This document shows positions 1 through 7,581 of a stretch of DNA of 64,000 nucleotides, one piece after another. The translations under genes and the position numbers were made by a program. The notes below the pieces were generated by a model. That model worked only from the letters and a program-made list of their open reading frames with translations. It had not been told where the DNA came from and did no database searches. The first letter of the stretch is position 1. The number at the start of each line of letters is the position of its first letter. The DNA is from Paenibacillus xylanilyticus (lineage in GTDB: Bacteria > Bacillota > Bacilli > Paenibacillales > Paenibacillaceae), in the NCBI RefSeq assembly GCF_013359935.1, contig NZ_JABMCB010000191.1, positions 1 to 64,000 of the forward strand, given 5' to 3'.

Positions 1-140
1 ACCAATACCGTAAATTGAGTAACTTGGGAATGATCGATTAAACTATTATCAAGATGGAACGCCGTGTGCGGTGAAAGTCGCATGCACGGTGTGGAGGTGG
101 GGAAAAGGTAGCGACGTAGTCAAAGCCTTACCTATACCTA
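1..140 (+). mobile_element. 3' end of a group II intron (domains V and VI)
   Basis: Positions about 60-92 fold into a domain V hairpin: an 11-bp arm beginning CGCCGTGTGCG, a GAAA-type loop region and the matching arm CGCATGCACGGTG. A purine-rich linker (GAGGTGGGGAAAA) and a domain VI-like stem (AGGTAG...CTTACCT, about 104-133) follow, and the element ends near CCTATACCTA. This is the normal 3' end of bacterial group II introns that carry a reverse transcriptase; the maturase gene would lie to the left of the window. The exact last intron base is uncertain by a few nucleotides. An uninterrupted protein frame follows immediately, so the intron sits inside a gene. Confidence 0.8.
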
Positions 141-914
141 TTTGGCAAGCAGGATGGTGTACGGATTACGCCGACTTTTCATTTTGTGAGTGAAGACGGT
201 ACCTCCCGCCAGGAAGTGGACCTGTATTACCACAGGGGACAGGAAAGGTTTATTCGTATCGGATCTGCGCAGGATCTGGAGAAACGATTTGTTGTTCTGA
301 ACGCCCGTTTACGAAACGTCCCTGGTACAGAGCTGGGTGATACTGCCCGTTATCAATACACCTATGAATTGACAGAAGAGGAGCAGAGCCAGAGCACACT
401 GGCAGAGTACATGGTTCGTCTCGTCGATCAGACCTCTCACCAGAAAACGTGGGTGGGTCGCTATGATTGGATGATCCTGCCCTCCTCCATTCGTACATTG
501 ATCGGACCCAAAACCGACATTCCTCAGGGCGTAAATATGGACCGGGCCAATGCAGCCATCCAGCGTTGGTATGGGGAATACAGCCTGCCTGCCGATGTAT
601 ATGCGGTGCCGAAGGGCACGGATCTGGAGCCAGTCGCAAGACAAAACCAGTTGGACGAAAAGTCCCCCGTGTTCCTGAGAAATGGTTATATCGTGGTCAA
701 CTTCAATATCGAAAGTCTGCGGAATGGCGATACAGACGCGCCCCACCTGCAATACATTCACGCTCCTCTGATGAATCAATGGCAGATGGAGGGTTTTCAG
801 CGCAGTCCGGTTGATCATGAAGGCAGCACCTGGCCCATTCAAGACGGAGATGTCGTGTTCTATCACGCCAATCGGTCGAGTCGAAACGATTTCCAATCCC
901 AAGTACCGCATTAA
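141..914 (+). CDS. 3' exon of a large uncharacterised protein interrupted by a group II intron
   Basis: The frame is open from the intron boundary to a TAA at 912-914. The first possible start, GTG at 186, has no convincing ribosome binding site, and the reading FGKQDGVRITPTFHF upstream of it looks like genuine protein. This is therefore the C-terminal part of a longer gene, about 257 residues visible. I do not recognise a catalytic motif; the sequence is polar and rich in Tyr, Asp and Arg, with no membrane segment. Without the 5' exon no function can be assigned. If the intron splices at RNA level the full protein could still be made. A bidirectional terminator follows at 1033-1082. Confidence 0.65.
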   Translation, partial: FGKQDGVRITPTFHFVSEDGTSRQEVDLYYHRGQERFIRIGSAQDLEKRFVVLNARLRNVPGTELGDTARYQYTYELTEEEQSQSTLAEYMVRLVDQTSHQKTWVGRYDWMILPSSIRTLIGPKTDIPQGVNMDRANAAIQRWYGEYSLPADVYAVPKGTDLEPVARQNQLDEKSPVFLRNGYIVVNFNIESLRNGDTDAPHLQYIHAPLMNQWQMEGFQRSPVDHEGSTWPIQDGDVVFYHANRSSRNDFQSQVPH

Positions 915-1032
915 ACTCATCGCATGGGCAGCAACACCTTAATATTGGATCTGGATGCACCTACATGCGTAAGATGCCGTGTGATTCGCGGCAACCATTG
1001 AATCATCCATTCTTATAACGTCTTTATACAGC

Positions 1033-1082
1033 AAAAGGATTACTCCGAGCGTCACTACCATGACCCGGAATAATCCTTTTTG
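1033..1082. terminator. bidirectional terminator between converging genes
   Basis: The arms AAAAGGATTACTCCG (1033-1047) and CGGAATAATCCTTTT (1066-1080) form a 15-bp stem with A- and T-tracts on the two sides. It can end the plus-strand gene that stops at 914 and the minus-strand ABC operon that stops at 1125. Confidence 0.85.
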
Positions 1083-1124
1083 TTCGCTTGCCTCTTTAAA
1101 ACACCTCAATATGCCAACGTCGAG

Positions 1125-1955
1125 TCAGCCAGTGATCCCCTGAAGCGCATACTCCCGCATCTTATCCTTGATCTCCCTCACCGACAACACCGAAGCCATC
1201 AGGTTACGTGTGTACGGATGATTGGCTGCATGGGCCAGCTGAGCACTTTCCAGCACCTCAACCACTTTGCCCTTATACATGACGGCAGTCCGATCACTAA
1301 CCTGCTGTACCACGGCCAGATCATGCGATATGAAAATAATTGAGATGCCTGTCTCCTGGCGCAACTGCACCAACAGGTTCAGAATTTGCTGCTGAATGGA
1401 AACGTCAAGTGCAGAGGTGGCTTCATCAAATAGGATGATATCCGGCTGAACCCCAATCGCACGAGCAATAACCACTCTCTGCTGCTCTCCGCCACTGAGT
1501 TCATGTGGGAGCTTGTCCGCAGCAGCAGCAGGCAGCCCCACCAGCTCCAGCAAGCGGTGAACCTCCTGCTCAGCGTGCCTGCGTTTGATCAGCTTATAAT
1601 TCAATAACGGTTCGAGGATAAATGCTCCAATCTTCATGCGGGGATTGAAGATCGCCGAAGGTTCCTGAAAAACCATTTGGATCTGTTTGCGCTGCAGTCT
1701 TAAAGTCTCTCCCTTAATTGAGGTAATATCCTGCTGACGATAGATGATTTGTCCGGAGGTTGCTCTTTCCAGATGGGTCACGCATTTGGCCAGTGTGCTC
1801 TTGCCACTACCACTCTCGCCTACAATTCCAAGACATTCTCCCGGATACAGCTTCAAATGGACGGATTGCAGTGCAGTATTGACCGTCTGCCCCTTTGATT
1901 CATAGGTTTTACACAAATCCCTCAATTCCAGAATGGGCATCCTCTCATTTCCCAT
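1125..1955 (-). CDS. ABC transporter ATP-binding protein, OppF/NikE type
   Basis: Second ATPase of a five-gene importer; it hydrolyses ATP on the inner face of the membrane. It has a Walker A motif (GESGSGKST), the signature LSGGEQQRV, Walker B ILFDEATSALD and a switch His (ISHD). The frame continues upstream, but the best start is ATG at 1955, about seven bases after GGAGGGG; it overlaps the end of the preceding ATPase by 11 bases (ATGGGAAATGA). Length 276 residues, normal for the family. It is the last gene of the operon and is followed by a terminator. OppF, DppF and NikE cannot be told apart by motif; the cobalamin riboswitch upstream points to metal transport. Confidence 0.9.
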   Translation of the reverse strand: MGNERMPILELRDLCKTYESKGQTVNTALQSVHLKLYPGECLGIVGESGSGKSTLAKCVTHLERATSGQIIYRQQDITSIKGETLRLQRKQIQMVFQEPSAIFNPRMKIGAFILEPLLNYKLIKRRHAEQEVHRLLELVGLPAAAADKLPHELSGGEQQRVVIARAIGVQPDIILFDEATSALDVSIQQQILNLLVQLRQETGISIIFISHDLAVVQQVSDRTAVMYKGKVVEVLESAQLAHAANHPYTRNLMASVLSVREIKDKMREYALQGITG

Positions 1956-2742
1956 TAGCATTCCCCTCCAATTCGGGCACGGCATCGAGCAGTCTTCGGG
2001 TATACTCATGACGAGGATCGGTAATGATTTTTGACGTTTGTCCAAACTCGACCAATGCCCCGTGCTGCATCACACCAATGTGGTCTGCCATATGAGCTGC
2101 AACAGCAATATTGTGCGTCACGATGATCATTCCTGTTCCTTGACGGGCCCGAAGATCGGTCAGACGTTTCATCACTTCAACCTGTGTGGTTACATCCAGT
2201 GCACTTGTCGGTTCATCAGCGAGCAGCAATTCTGGTTCCATCGTTACCGCCATGGCAATCGCCGTTCGCTGCTTCATCCCCCCACTAAGCTGGCCGGGAT
2301 ACATGTTCATCATCCGATCGGGTTCATCCAGTCCCATCTGTGAGAGCATGTCCACCGCCATCGCATGGGCAGCCTTCTTCGATATATTAAAGTGTGTACG
2401 GATCGCCTCAATATACTGACTCCCTACTTTGCGGATTGGATTCAGATAAGCACCGCTATCCTGAAAAACCATCGCCATCCGCTTGCCACGTATATGGCTC
2501 CAGTCTCCTTGTGAATGGCTAAATATGGACTTCCCCTGAAAAACAATGTCTCCCCCCGCATATTGGCCACCGTCTGACAGCATGCCGAGCAGAGCTCGAA
2601 GCAGCGTCGATTTGCCGCTTCCGCTTTCGCCAACAATTCCGACAATCTCCCCGGCATTCATGGCAAACGATACATTTTGCAGCGCGGGTGTGCCGCTCTT
2701 ATACGTGACTGAAAGGCGATCTACACCCAGTAAGACGCTCAT
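1945..2742 (-). CDS. ABC transporter ATP-binding protein, OppD/NikD type
   Basis: First ATPase of the importer, 265 residues. Walker A is GESGSGKST, the signature is LSGGMKQRTAIA, Walker B is LLLADEPTSALD and the switch His lies in VTHN. Its start codon overlaps the stop of the binding-protein gene (TAATG), and its end overlaps the next ATPase gene by 11 bases, so the pair is probably translationally coupled. It is shorter than a typical OppD (about 330 residues) and close to NikD-type ATPases of about 255 residues, which fits a metal importer better than an oligopeptide importer. Confidence 0.9.
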   Translation of the reverse strand: MSVLLGVDRLSVTYKSGTPALQNVSFAMNAGEIVGIVGESGSGKSTLLRALLGMLSDGGQYAGGDIVFQGKSIFSHSQGDWSHIRGKRMAMVFQDSGAYLNPIRKVGSQYIEAIRTHFNISKKAAHAMAVDMLSQMGLDEPDRMMNMYPGQLSGGMKQRTAIAMAVTMEPELLLADEPTSALDVTTQVEVMKRLTDLRARQGTGMIIVTHNIAVAAHMADHIGVMQHGALVEFGQTSKIITDPRHEYTRRLLDAVPELEGNANGK

Positions 2743-4337
2743 TATTGCCCAACCTGGATATTTCGATCCAGGAGATAGAAGTCGATCGGATACATCGTCG
2801 CACCCTGCACCGCACTTTTGCTTACAATGTTAATCGGGGTATAGGTAATAAACATATATGCTGCATCATCCAAGATCATCTGCTGCGCTTCTGCAGCCAG
2901 TTCGTATCTTTTTTCCACATCAAATTCGGAATGCAGCTTTTGAATCAACGCGTCGAGATTCGCATTGCTGTAGCCACCAATGTTCCACTCTGACCCTGTT
3001 TTGAAATAAAAGTCGAGAATATACTGGGGATCTCCGGTAATCCCCGTATTGATGCTGGTCAAGGCCAGATCGTAGTGTCCGCTTTTTTGATGATCGGTCA
3101 GATCCTCATAGGAGGTCATCTCCAGGTTGACACCAATCTCCTTGAGCTGGGACTGCATCGCGGCAGCCACGATGGAATCCGATTCGTAAGCCGAGTTGAG
3201 GATCAACTGGAGCGTCATCTGTTGTCCATCTTTTTCCCGAATACCGTCTCCGTCTGTATCCTTGAAACCCGCCTCATCCAACAGCTGTTTGGCTGTCTCG
3301 GGTTCATAGTCATATCCTTTGATCTGATTATAGCCGAAAGGCAGTGCGGAGGTGAACGGTCCTTTTGCCGCCTGACCACCTACCAGTGTATTTGCATACA
3401 TCTCGCGGTCAATGCCATAGGAAATTGCACGGCGTACTTCCGGCTCACTCAGCAGCGGGTTTTTCGTGTTGAACCATACAAACTGGGTACGCAGGCTTGG
3501 AATCTCATCAATGGTGTACTGACTCTTGTCCTGGAACAATGCCAAACTGCTTCGTCCCACGTTGCTGGCTACGTCGATCTCGCCCGATTGCAGAGCGAGT
3601 GCACGTGTGCTGTCATCCTTGATATATTTTAACGTAATGGTATCCACATCGGCTGCGCCGTCCCAGTATCCGTCATACTTTTTCACCTGAATCTCCTGAT
3701 CCGGGGTATAGCCCGTTACCATGAATGGCCCGGTGGCGATAGGCTCACTCTTGAATTTGGACGTATCTGCACTCGTATCTACAATTACAAACAAGGGCTC
3801 AGCAATATTGCCGAGCAGGGATGCGTAAGGCTCTGTTGTTGAAATGGTCAGATCCTGACCTTTAGCCGACATGGAAGCTATCGGCAAGGTCGACTGTCCT
3901 CTCTCGTTTAACTCGATGGAACGTTCAATGGACTTTTTGACCGCATCTGCGGTGACCTTGTTGCCATTATGGAACGTTACACCGTCCCGGATATGAAAGT
4001 GCCATGTCGTATCATCGATACGATCCCAGGTATCCGCAATTTTCGGTACCAGCTTCATATTCTCATCGAACTGAATCAGCGTCTCTCCAATGGCTGCCCG
4101 TGTAAGGGTCCAGCCATTCCACTCTTCTGCCGGATCCAGATTGCTGCCGAGCCAGAACAGGGCTACATTTAGATGAGTCGGTGTAACCGCACTGCCTTTG
4201 TCCGCCTCAGCCGCCTTTTCGCCAGAAGATGATGAGGTGGAAGTACTTGTTGTAGTTTGGCCACAAGCTGCGATAATACATAGAACCAATAATGACAGTA
4301 CGGTAAGCGATAGCGTTTTTCCATATCTCGAATTCAT
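2742..4337 (-). CDS. substrate-binding lipoprotein of a nickel/peptide-type ABC importer
   Basis: This 531-residue protein binds the substrate outside the membrane and delivers it to the permease pair encoded upstream. It begins with a lipoprotein signal peptide ending in the lipobox IIAAC at about residues 21-25, followed by a Ser/Thr-rich linker. The mature part is an SBP family 5 fold (OppA/DppA/NikA): the block ETLIQFDENMKLVPKIADTW, then FHIRDGVTFHNG, is typical. The motif DPAEEWNGWTLTRAAIGETL resembles annotated nickel-type binding proteins in Bacilli. Substrate is inferred from context: the cobalamin riboswitch argues for cobalt or a cobalt/nickel chelate. A peptide substrate cannot be excluded from sequence alone. 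Confidence 0.85.
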   Translation of the reverse strand: MNSRYGKTLSLTVLSLLVLCIIAACGQTTTSTSTSSSSGEKAAEADKGSAVTPTHLNVALFWLGSNLDPAEEWNGWTLTRAAIGETLIQFDENMKLVPKIADTWDRIDDTTWHFHIRDGVTFHNGNKVTADAVKKSIERSIELNERGQSTLPIASMSAKGQDLTISTTEPYASLLGNIAEPLFVIVDTSADTSKFKSEPIATGPFMVTGYTPDQEIQVKKYDGYWDGAADVDTITLKYIKDDSTRALALQSGEIDVASNVGRSSLALFQDKSQYTIDEIPSLRTQFVWFNTKNPLLSEPEVRRAISYGIDREMYANTLVGGQAAKGPFTSALPFGYNQIKGYDYEPETAKQLLDEAGFKDTDGDGIREKDGQQMTLQLILNSAYESDSIVAAAMQSQLKEIGVNLEMTSYEDLTDHQKSGHYDLALTSINTGITGDPQYILDFYFKTGSEWNIGGYSNANLDALIQKLHSEFDVEKRYELAAEAQQMILDDAAYMFITYTPINIVSKSAVQGATMYPIDFYLLDRNIQVGQ

Positions 4338-4351
4338 TTCCGTTCCTCCTG

Positions 4352-5185
4352 TTAAGCTGCCTTTTTCTTGGGATCCATCACATCTCTCAGACTGTCTCCC
4401 AACAAATTAAAAATGATAACTGTCCAGAATATCGCCAGTCCCGGATAAATCAACAGCCATGGGGCCGTCTGCAGATATCTTCTGCCTTCATTCAGCATCG
4501 CCCCCCACTCCGGTTCAGGTGGCTGGGCACCCAATCCCAGAAACGACAGGCCCGAGATGGACAGCATCATGCCGCCCACATCCATCATTGCCATGACAAT
4601 GAGGGGAGACAGCATGTTGGGCAGGATTGTTTTTGTGATGATCTGAATCTGTCTCGCACCACTAAATGCCGCAGCAGCGACATATTCCTTTTGCCGAAGT
4701 GAGATCACCAGACTTCTTGCCAGTCGTGCATACTTCGCCCACCAGACAACCGCAAGAGCGATAACCGTATTAAATAATCCTGGTCCCAGCATCCCTACCA
4801 CCGCAATGGCGAAGATTAATCCCGGAAAGGCCATCAGCGTATCGGACAGCCGCATCAGAATCGTGTCGATCAGACCACGAGCGAAACCCGCAATCACACC
4901 AATCGCCACGCCGAGTACAAATACAATACCGATCATCATGAATGTAAGCAGAAGCGAAGTGCGCGCCCCGTATAGGAGACGGGATAACACGCAGCGTCCA
5001 AGCTGATCGGTTCCAAGCGGGTATTCGGCGCTGGCTGGCTGCAGCACCTTGGCAAAGTTCGTTGCCAGTGGATCATGCGGGGCAAGCAGCGGCGCAACCA
5101 TCGCGAGAATAACCCAGAGGATGGTCAATGAGAACAGGAACCCAAACCAGCGGTGCTGTGTCCAAACAAGCCTGAATTTTCTCAT
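4352..5185 (-). CDS. ABC transporter permease, NikC/OppC type
   Basis: Inner-membrane permease of 277 residues with an N-terminal hydrophobic segment (about 15-37), the OppC_N-type LAPHDPLATNF region and the downstream motif YPLGTDQLGRCVLSRLLYGARTS (shown here only to locate it; the family core is GTDQLGRCVLSRLLYGAR). The EAA-type cytoplasmic loop is in the segment AAAAFSGARQIQIITKTILPN. Its ATG directly follows the TAG of the NikB-type gene, with no space between, which indicates coupled translation. The two permeases form the channel for the substrate delivered by the lipoprotein encoded next. Confidence 0.9.
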   Translation of the reverse strand: MRKFRLVWTQHRWFGFLFSLTILWVILAMVAPLLAPHDPLATNFAKVLQPASAEYPLGTDQLGRCVLSRLLYGARTSLLLTFMMIGIVFVLGVAIGVIAGFARGLIDTILMRLSDTLMAFPGLIFAIAVVGMLGPGLFNTVIALAVVWWAKYARLARSLVISLRQKEYVAAAAFSGARQIQIITKTILPNMLSPLIVMAMMDVGGMMLSISGLSFLGLGAQPPEPEWGAMLNEGRRYLQTAPWLLIYPGLAIFWTVIIFNLLGDSLRDVMDPKKKAA

Positions 5186-6124
5186 CTATATATCCACGTC
5201 CAGTCGAATCCTTGGGTCATGCAGGTGTGTCCACAGATCAACGATCAGATTCAGCAATACGTAGATCGTCGCCATCCAGATGACGTAACCCTGAATCAGG
5301 GGATAGTCCCTTGTAAATATGGCATCGACCGCCATCTGCCCTACCCCGGGCCACACAAATAAACTTTCGACAATGGCTGCCCCTCCGAGCAGTGCGCCTG
5401 TGGACATACCCATGAGCGTAACGATGGGCAGCAATATATTAGGTAAAATATGATGTATCATGATCACTCTCTCCTTCACACCCCTGGCTCTTGCCCCCGT
5501 TACATAGCTCTGGGACATCTCTTCCAGAATCACCGTACGGATCTGCCTGACATACTGGGCGATCAGAGGCAAAGCCAGTGTGCATGCCGGCAGAATCAAG
5601 CTGTTCCATCCCGAACTTCCCATGACGGGCAGCAGCTTCAACTGTACGCCAAACACCAACATGAGCAGCATCCCCAGCCAGAAGCTGGGCATGGACAATC
5701 CGGCAAATGAAAACAGGCGAATGACGTAATCCAGCACTTTGTTTCTGTAGACTGCAGACATGATACCCAGCGGAAATGAAATGAGAATGACCAGAAGCAG
5801 GGCACTTCCTGTTAGCCGAAGTGTAGCCGGAAGCCTGGACAACAGGATGTCGAGAACGGGTCTGTCGTATTTGTAGGACATTCCGAAATCCCCGGTAAAC
5901 ACATGTCCTAACCAGGTTCCATAGCGGATCAAAAACGGCTGGTCCAACCCAAGCTGAACGCGTACCTGCTGAACCAATTCGTCAGACGGAGTGACCCCCG
6001 TGGACATGAGCATGAGCCTTGCCGGGTCCCCCGGAGACAGGTAGGTCAGCAGAAACGTCAAAAACGTAATGCCGAATAACACGGCTGCCAGTTGAATGAA
6101 TCTTTTAACAATGTATCTACTCAC
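5186..6124 (-). CDS. ABC transporter permease, NikB/OppB type
   Basis: First gene of the importer operon, 312 residues from GTG at 6124. This start is chosen because it gives the family-typical N-terminus SRYIVKRFIQL and has a GGGGAGAGGG ribosome binding site about ten bases ahead; a longer reading to 6184 would begin inside the terminator's T-tract and is unlikely. About six membrane segments are seen. The family loop reads GARARGVKERVIMIHHILPN. The gene lies just behind a riboswitch-linked terminator, so it is the first to be silenced when cobalamin is plentiful. It pairs with the NikC-type permease. Confidence 0.9.
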   Translation of the reverse strand: MSRYIVKRFIQLAAVLFGITFLTFLLTYLSPGDPARLMLMSTGVTPSDELVQQVRVQLGLDQPFLIRYGTWLGHVFTGDFGMSYKYDRPVLDILLSRLPATLRLTGSALLLVILISFPLGIMSAVYRNKVLDYVIRLFSFAGLSMPSFWLGMLLMLVFGVQLKLLPVMGSSGWNSLILPACTLALPLIAQYVRQIRTVILEEMSQSYVTGARARGVKERVIMIHHILPNILLPIVTLMGMSTGALLGGAAIVESLFVWPGVGQMAVDAIFTRDYPLIQGYVIWMATIYVLLNLIVDLWTHLHDPRIRLDVDI

Positions 6125-6182
6125 ATGTCTGACGCCCTCTCCCCAATCTCCATCAATACACAGTGACTTGTCCTTGCATATC

Positions 6183-6224
6183 AAAAAAGACGTCTCTCTC
6201 CGTATTACCGGATAAGGACGTCTT
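6183..6224 (-). terminator. intrinsic terminator between cobalamin riboswitch and importer operon
   Basis: On the minus strand AAGACGTC (6224-6217) pairs with GACGTCTT (6194-6187) around a 22-base loop, and a run of T follows at once. It stands between the riboswitch and the first importer gene, so it is the probable expression platform: B12 binding would favour this hairpin. Confidence 0.8.
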
Positions 6225-6299
6225 AAATAAACAGATTTTCAGAAAAATCATGCTCTCTAAACACCTTCCTATCTCCCGTAGGGTACTACTGTGTTGTTA

Positions 6300-6464
6300 A
6301 ACTAGGCAGGTCTCCTGGCTCCAGAATCCTCGTCCTTGCAGCACCTTCCCGGCCTAAACCAGTGGCATATCGCTGCTTGACTCCTCTGTTACAGTGGCGG
6401 GACCGCGCCGGTATTACACCGGTCTTCCCTATTAAGCTTCTACCCGAGGGCAAAGCACCTAGTT
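6300..6464 (-). promoter_or_regulatory. cobalamin (B12) riboswitch
   Basis: Read on the minus strand, the closing stem pairs AACTAGG (6464-6458) with CCTAGTT (6306-6300). Between them are the conserved parts of the family in order: GGGAAGACCGGTGTAATACC, then GCGGTCCCGCCACTGTAA, the GCCACTGG block, the GGGAAGGTGCTGCAAGG segment, and the B12 box GAGCCAGGAGACCTGCC at 6321-6305. The match is clear without alignment. Such RNAs bind adenosyl- or methylcobalamin and reduce expression of downstream B12 synthesis, B12 uptake or cobalt uptake genes. Here they precede a NikBC/Opp-type importer. Confidence 0.95.
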
Positions 6465-6496
6465 CCACATATTCAATTGAATTGCATTCTGTACCA

Positions 6497-6525
6497 GTAT
6501 AGCTGGCTCACAGATAATGATCAAA
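6497..6525 (-). promoter_or_regulatory. sigma-A promoter of the riboswitch-importer transcript
   Basis: On the minus strand TTGATC (6525-6520) and TATACT (6502-6497) are 17 bases apart. Transcription would start near 6490, about 25 bases before the riboswitch closing stem. Both boxes are close to the sigma-A consensus. Confidence 0.7.
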
Positions 6526-6560
6526 ACTTTTATTATTCAAATATGAAACAACCCTGCCTT

Positions 6561-7388
6561 CTAACCTCGTTCTCTTGACCCTTTGGGGGATACTCCTGTC
6601 ACTCGTTTGAACATCTTGGAAAATAACAGCGGATCCGTGTAGCCCACCGAATGGGCAACCTCGCTTACGGATAACGTTGAACTTTGCAGCAGCTCTGCCG
6701 CACGATTCATCCGGTATTCGAGAAAGAATGCCTGCAGCGACTTCCCGTACTTCTCCTTAAAAAGACCGGACAGATATGTACGATCCAAACGCACGGACTG
6801 CGCAATATCAAGGATCGAAGTCTTTTGGCTGTACCTGTTCTCCATGAACTGGACGGCTTGCCTGATGTATTCATCCTTGGTGGACAGGGGACGCCGCGTC
6901 TTCTCTTCTTCAGGTGAGGAGGATATCAGTTCGGCAATTAACCGGTATAACAGACTCTGGCTAAATACATCTCCGCCATTGCGTGATGAGGCCTGAGTCA
7001 TGTCTGCATACAAACCATCTATTACCTCAGGATCTCTGGCATCAAATACAGGATGTGCCGGACTCAGTTTTGCCCGCTGCATGAATGTCTTGGCATGGAC
7101 GCCCTTAAACCCGAACCAGGAGTACGTCCATGGCTCCTTCGCATCGGCCTCATAATGGATAATGGTATCCGGGAGAATGACGAAGCCCTGACCCTGGGTC
7201 AGCCGGTATTCCTTATCCTCCATATGAACCGTTCCCCATCCCTCATGAATGTAATGAACCACATAGGAATCTCGCACCCCTGGACCCCAATAATGAGAAG
7301 GATCGCAGGCTTGCCAGCCGAAAAACAACAGCACCAGCTCCATCTGCGTCCAGTCCATGGGCAGCACATTAAACTCAATCGGTGTCAT
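6561..7388 (-). CDS. AraC-family transcriptional regulator, probably of melA
   Basis: A 275-residue one-component regulator: an N-terminal cupin-like sugar-sensing domain (about residues 20-150, with the pattern GxGFVILPDTIIHYEA) and two C-terminal AraC helix-turn-helix motifs (about 175-270; SILDIAQSVRLDRTYLSGLF and VSEVAHSVGYTDPLLFSKMF). ATG at 7388 is preferred over an upstream GTG at 7409 because AAGGAG lies seven bases before it. It is divergent from the alpha-galactosidase gene across 193 bases, the usual arrangement for a local activator. The inducer is therefore probably melibiose, raffinose or another alpha-galactoside; this is inferred from position only. Confidence 0.85.
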   Translation of the reverse strand: MTPIEFNVLPMDWTQMELVLLFFGWQACDPSHYWGPGVRDSYVVHYIHEGWGTVHMEDKEYRLTQGQGFVILPDTIIHYEADAKEPWTYSWFGFKGVHAKTFMQRAKLSPAHPVFDARDPEVIDGLYADMTQASSRNGGDVFSQSLLYRLIAELISSSPEEEKTRRPLSTKDEYIRQAVQFMENRYSQKTSILDIAQSVRLDRTYLSGLFKEKYGKSLQAFFLEYRMNRAAELLQSSTLSVSEVAHSVGYTDPLLFSKMFKRVTGVSPKGSRERG

Positions 7389-7497
7389 CCTTCCACTCCT
7401 TCCCTTCACCCGTATCCTTTTTTCTCATTTTAAATTATAACAGGTGAACCAGGGAAATATCAGCTGAAAGCGATACTAAAAATGGGATTATGCCATG

Positions 7498-7526
7498 TTT
7501 GAGAGAGGTTGAACCATAGTTATACA
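7498..7526 (+). promoter_or_regulatory. putative sigma-A promoter of melA
   Basis: TTTGAG (7498-7503) and TATACA (7521-7526) are 17 bases apart, 56 bases before the melA start. The region 7389-7581 must also hold the divergent promoter and the AraC operator. A cre-like sequence, TGAAAGCGATACTA at 7465-7478, has two mismatches and is only suggestive. Confidence 0.45.
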
Positions 7527-7581
7527 TACCGAATCGGCCTATAGTTGGGGTACACCATTATTCAGGGAGGCTGGACTTGAG

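Noticed and set aside
6125-6184. Longer N-terminus for the NikB-type permease
   Set aside because: It would start in the T-tract of the terminator and lacks a ribosome binding site; the family N-terminus begins at 6124.
7465-7478. cre-like sequence in the melA promoter region
   Set aside because: Two mismatches from the relaxed consensus; too weak to list as a site.
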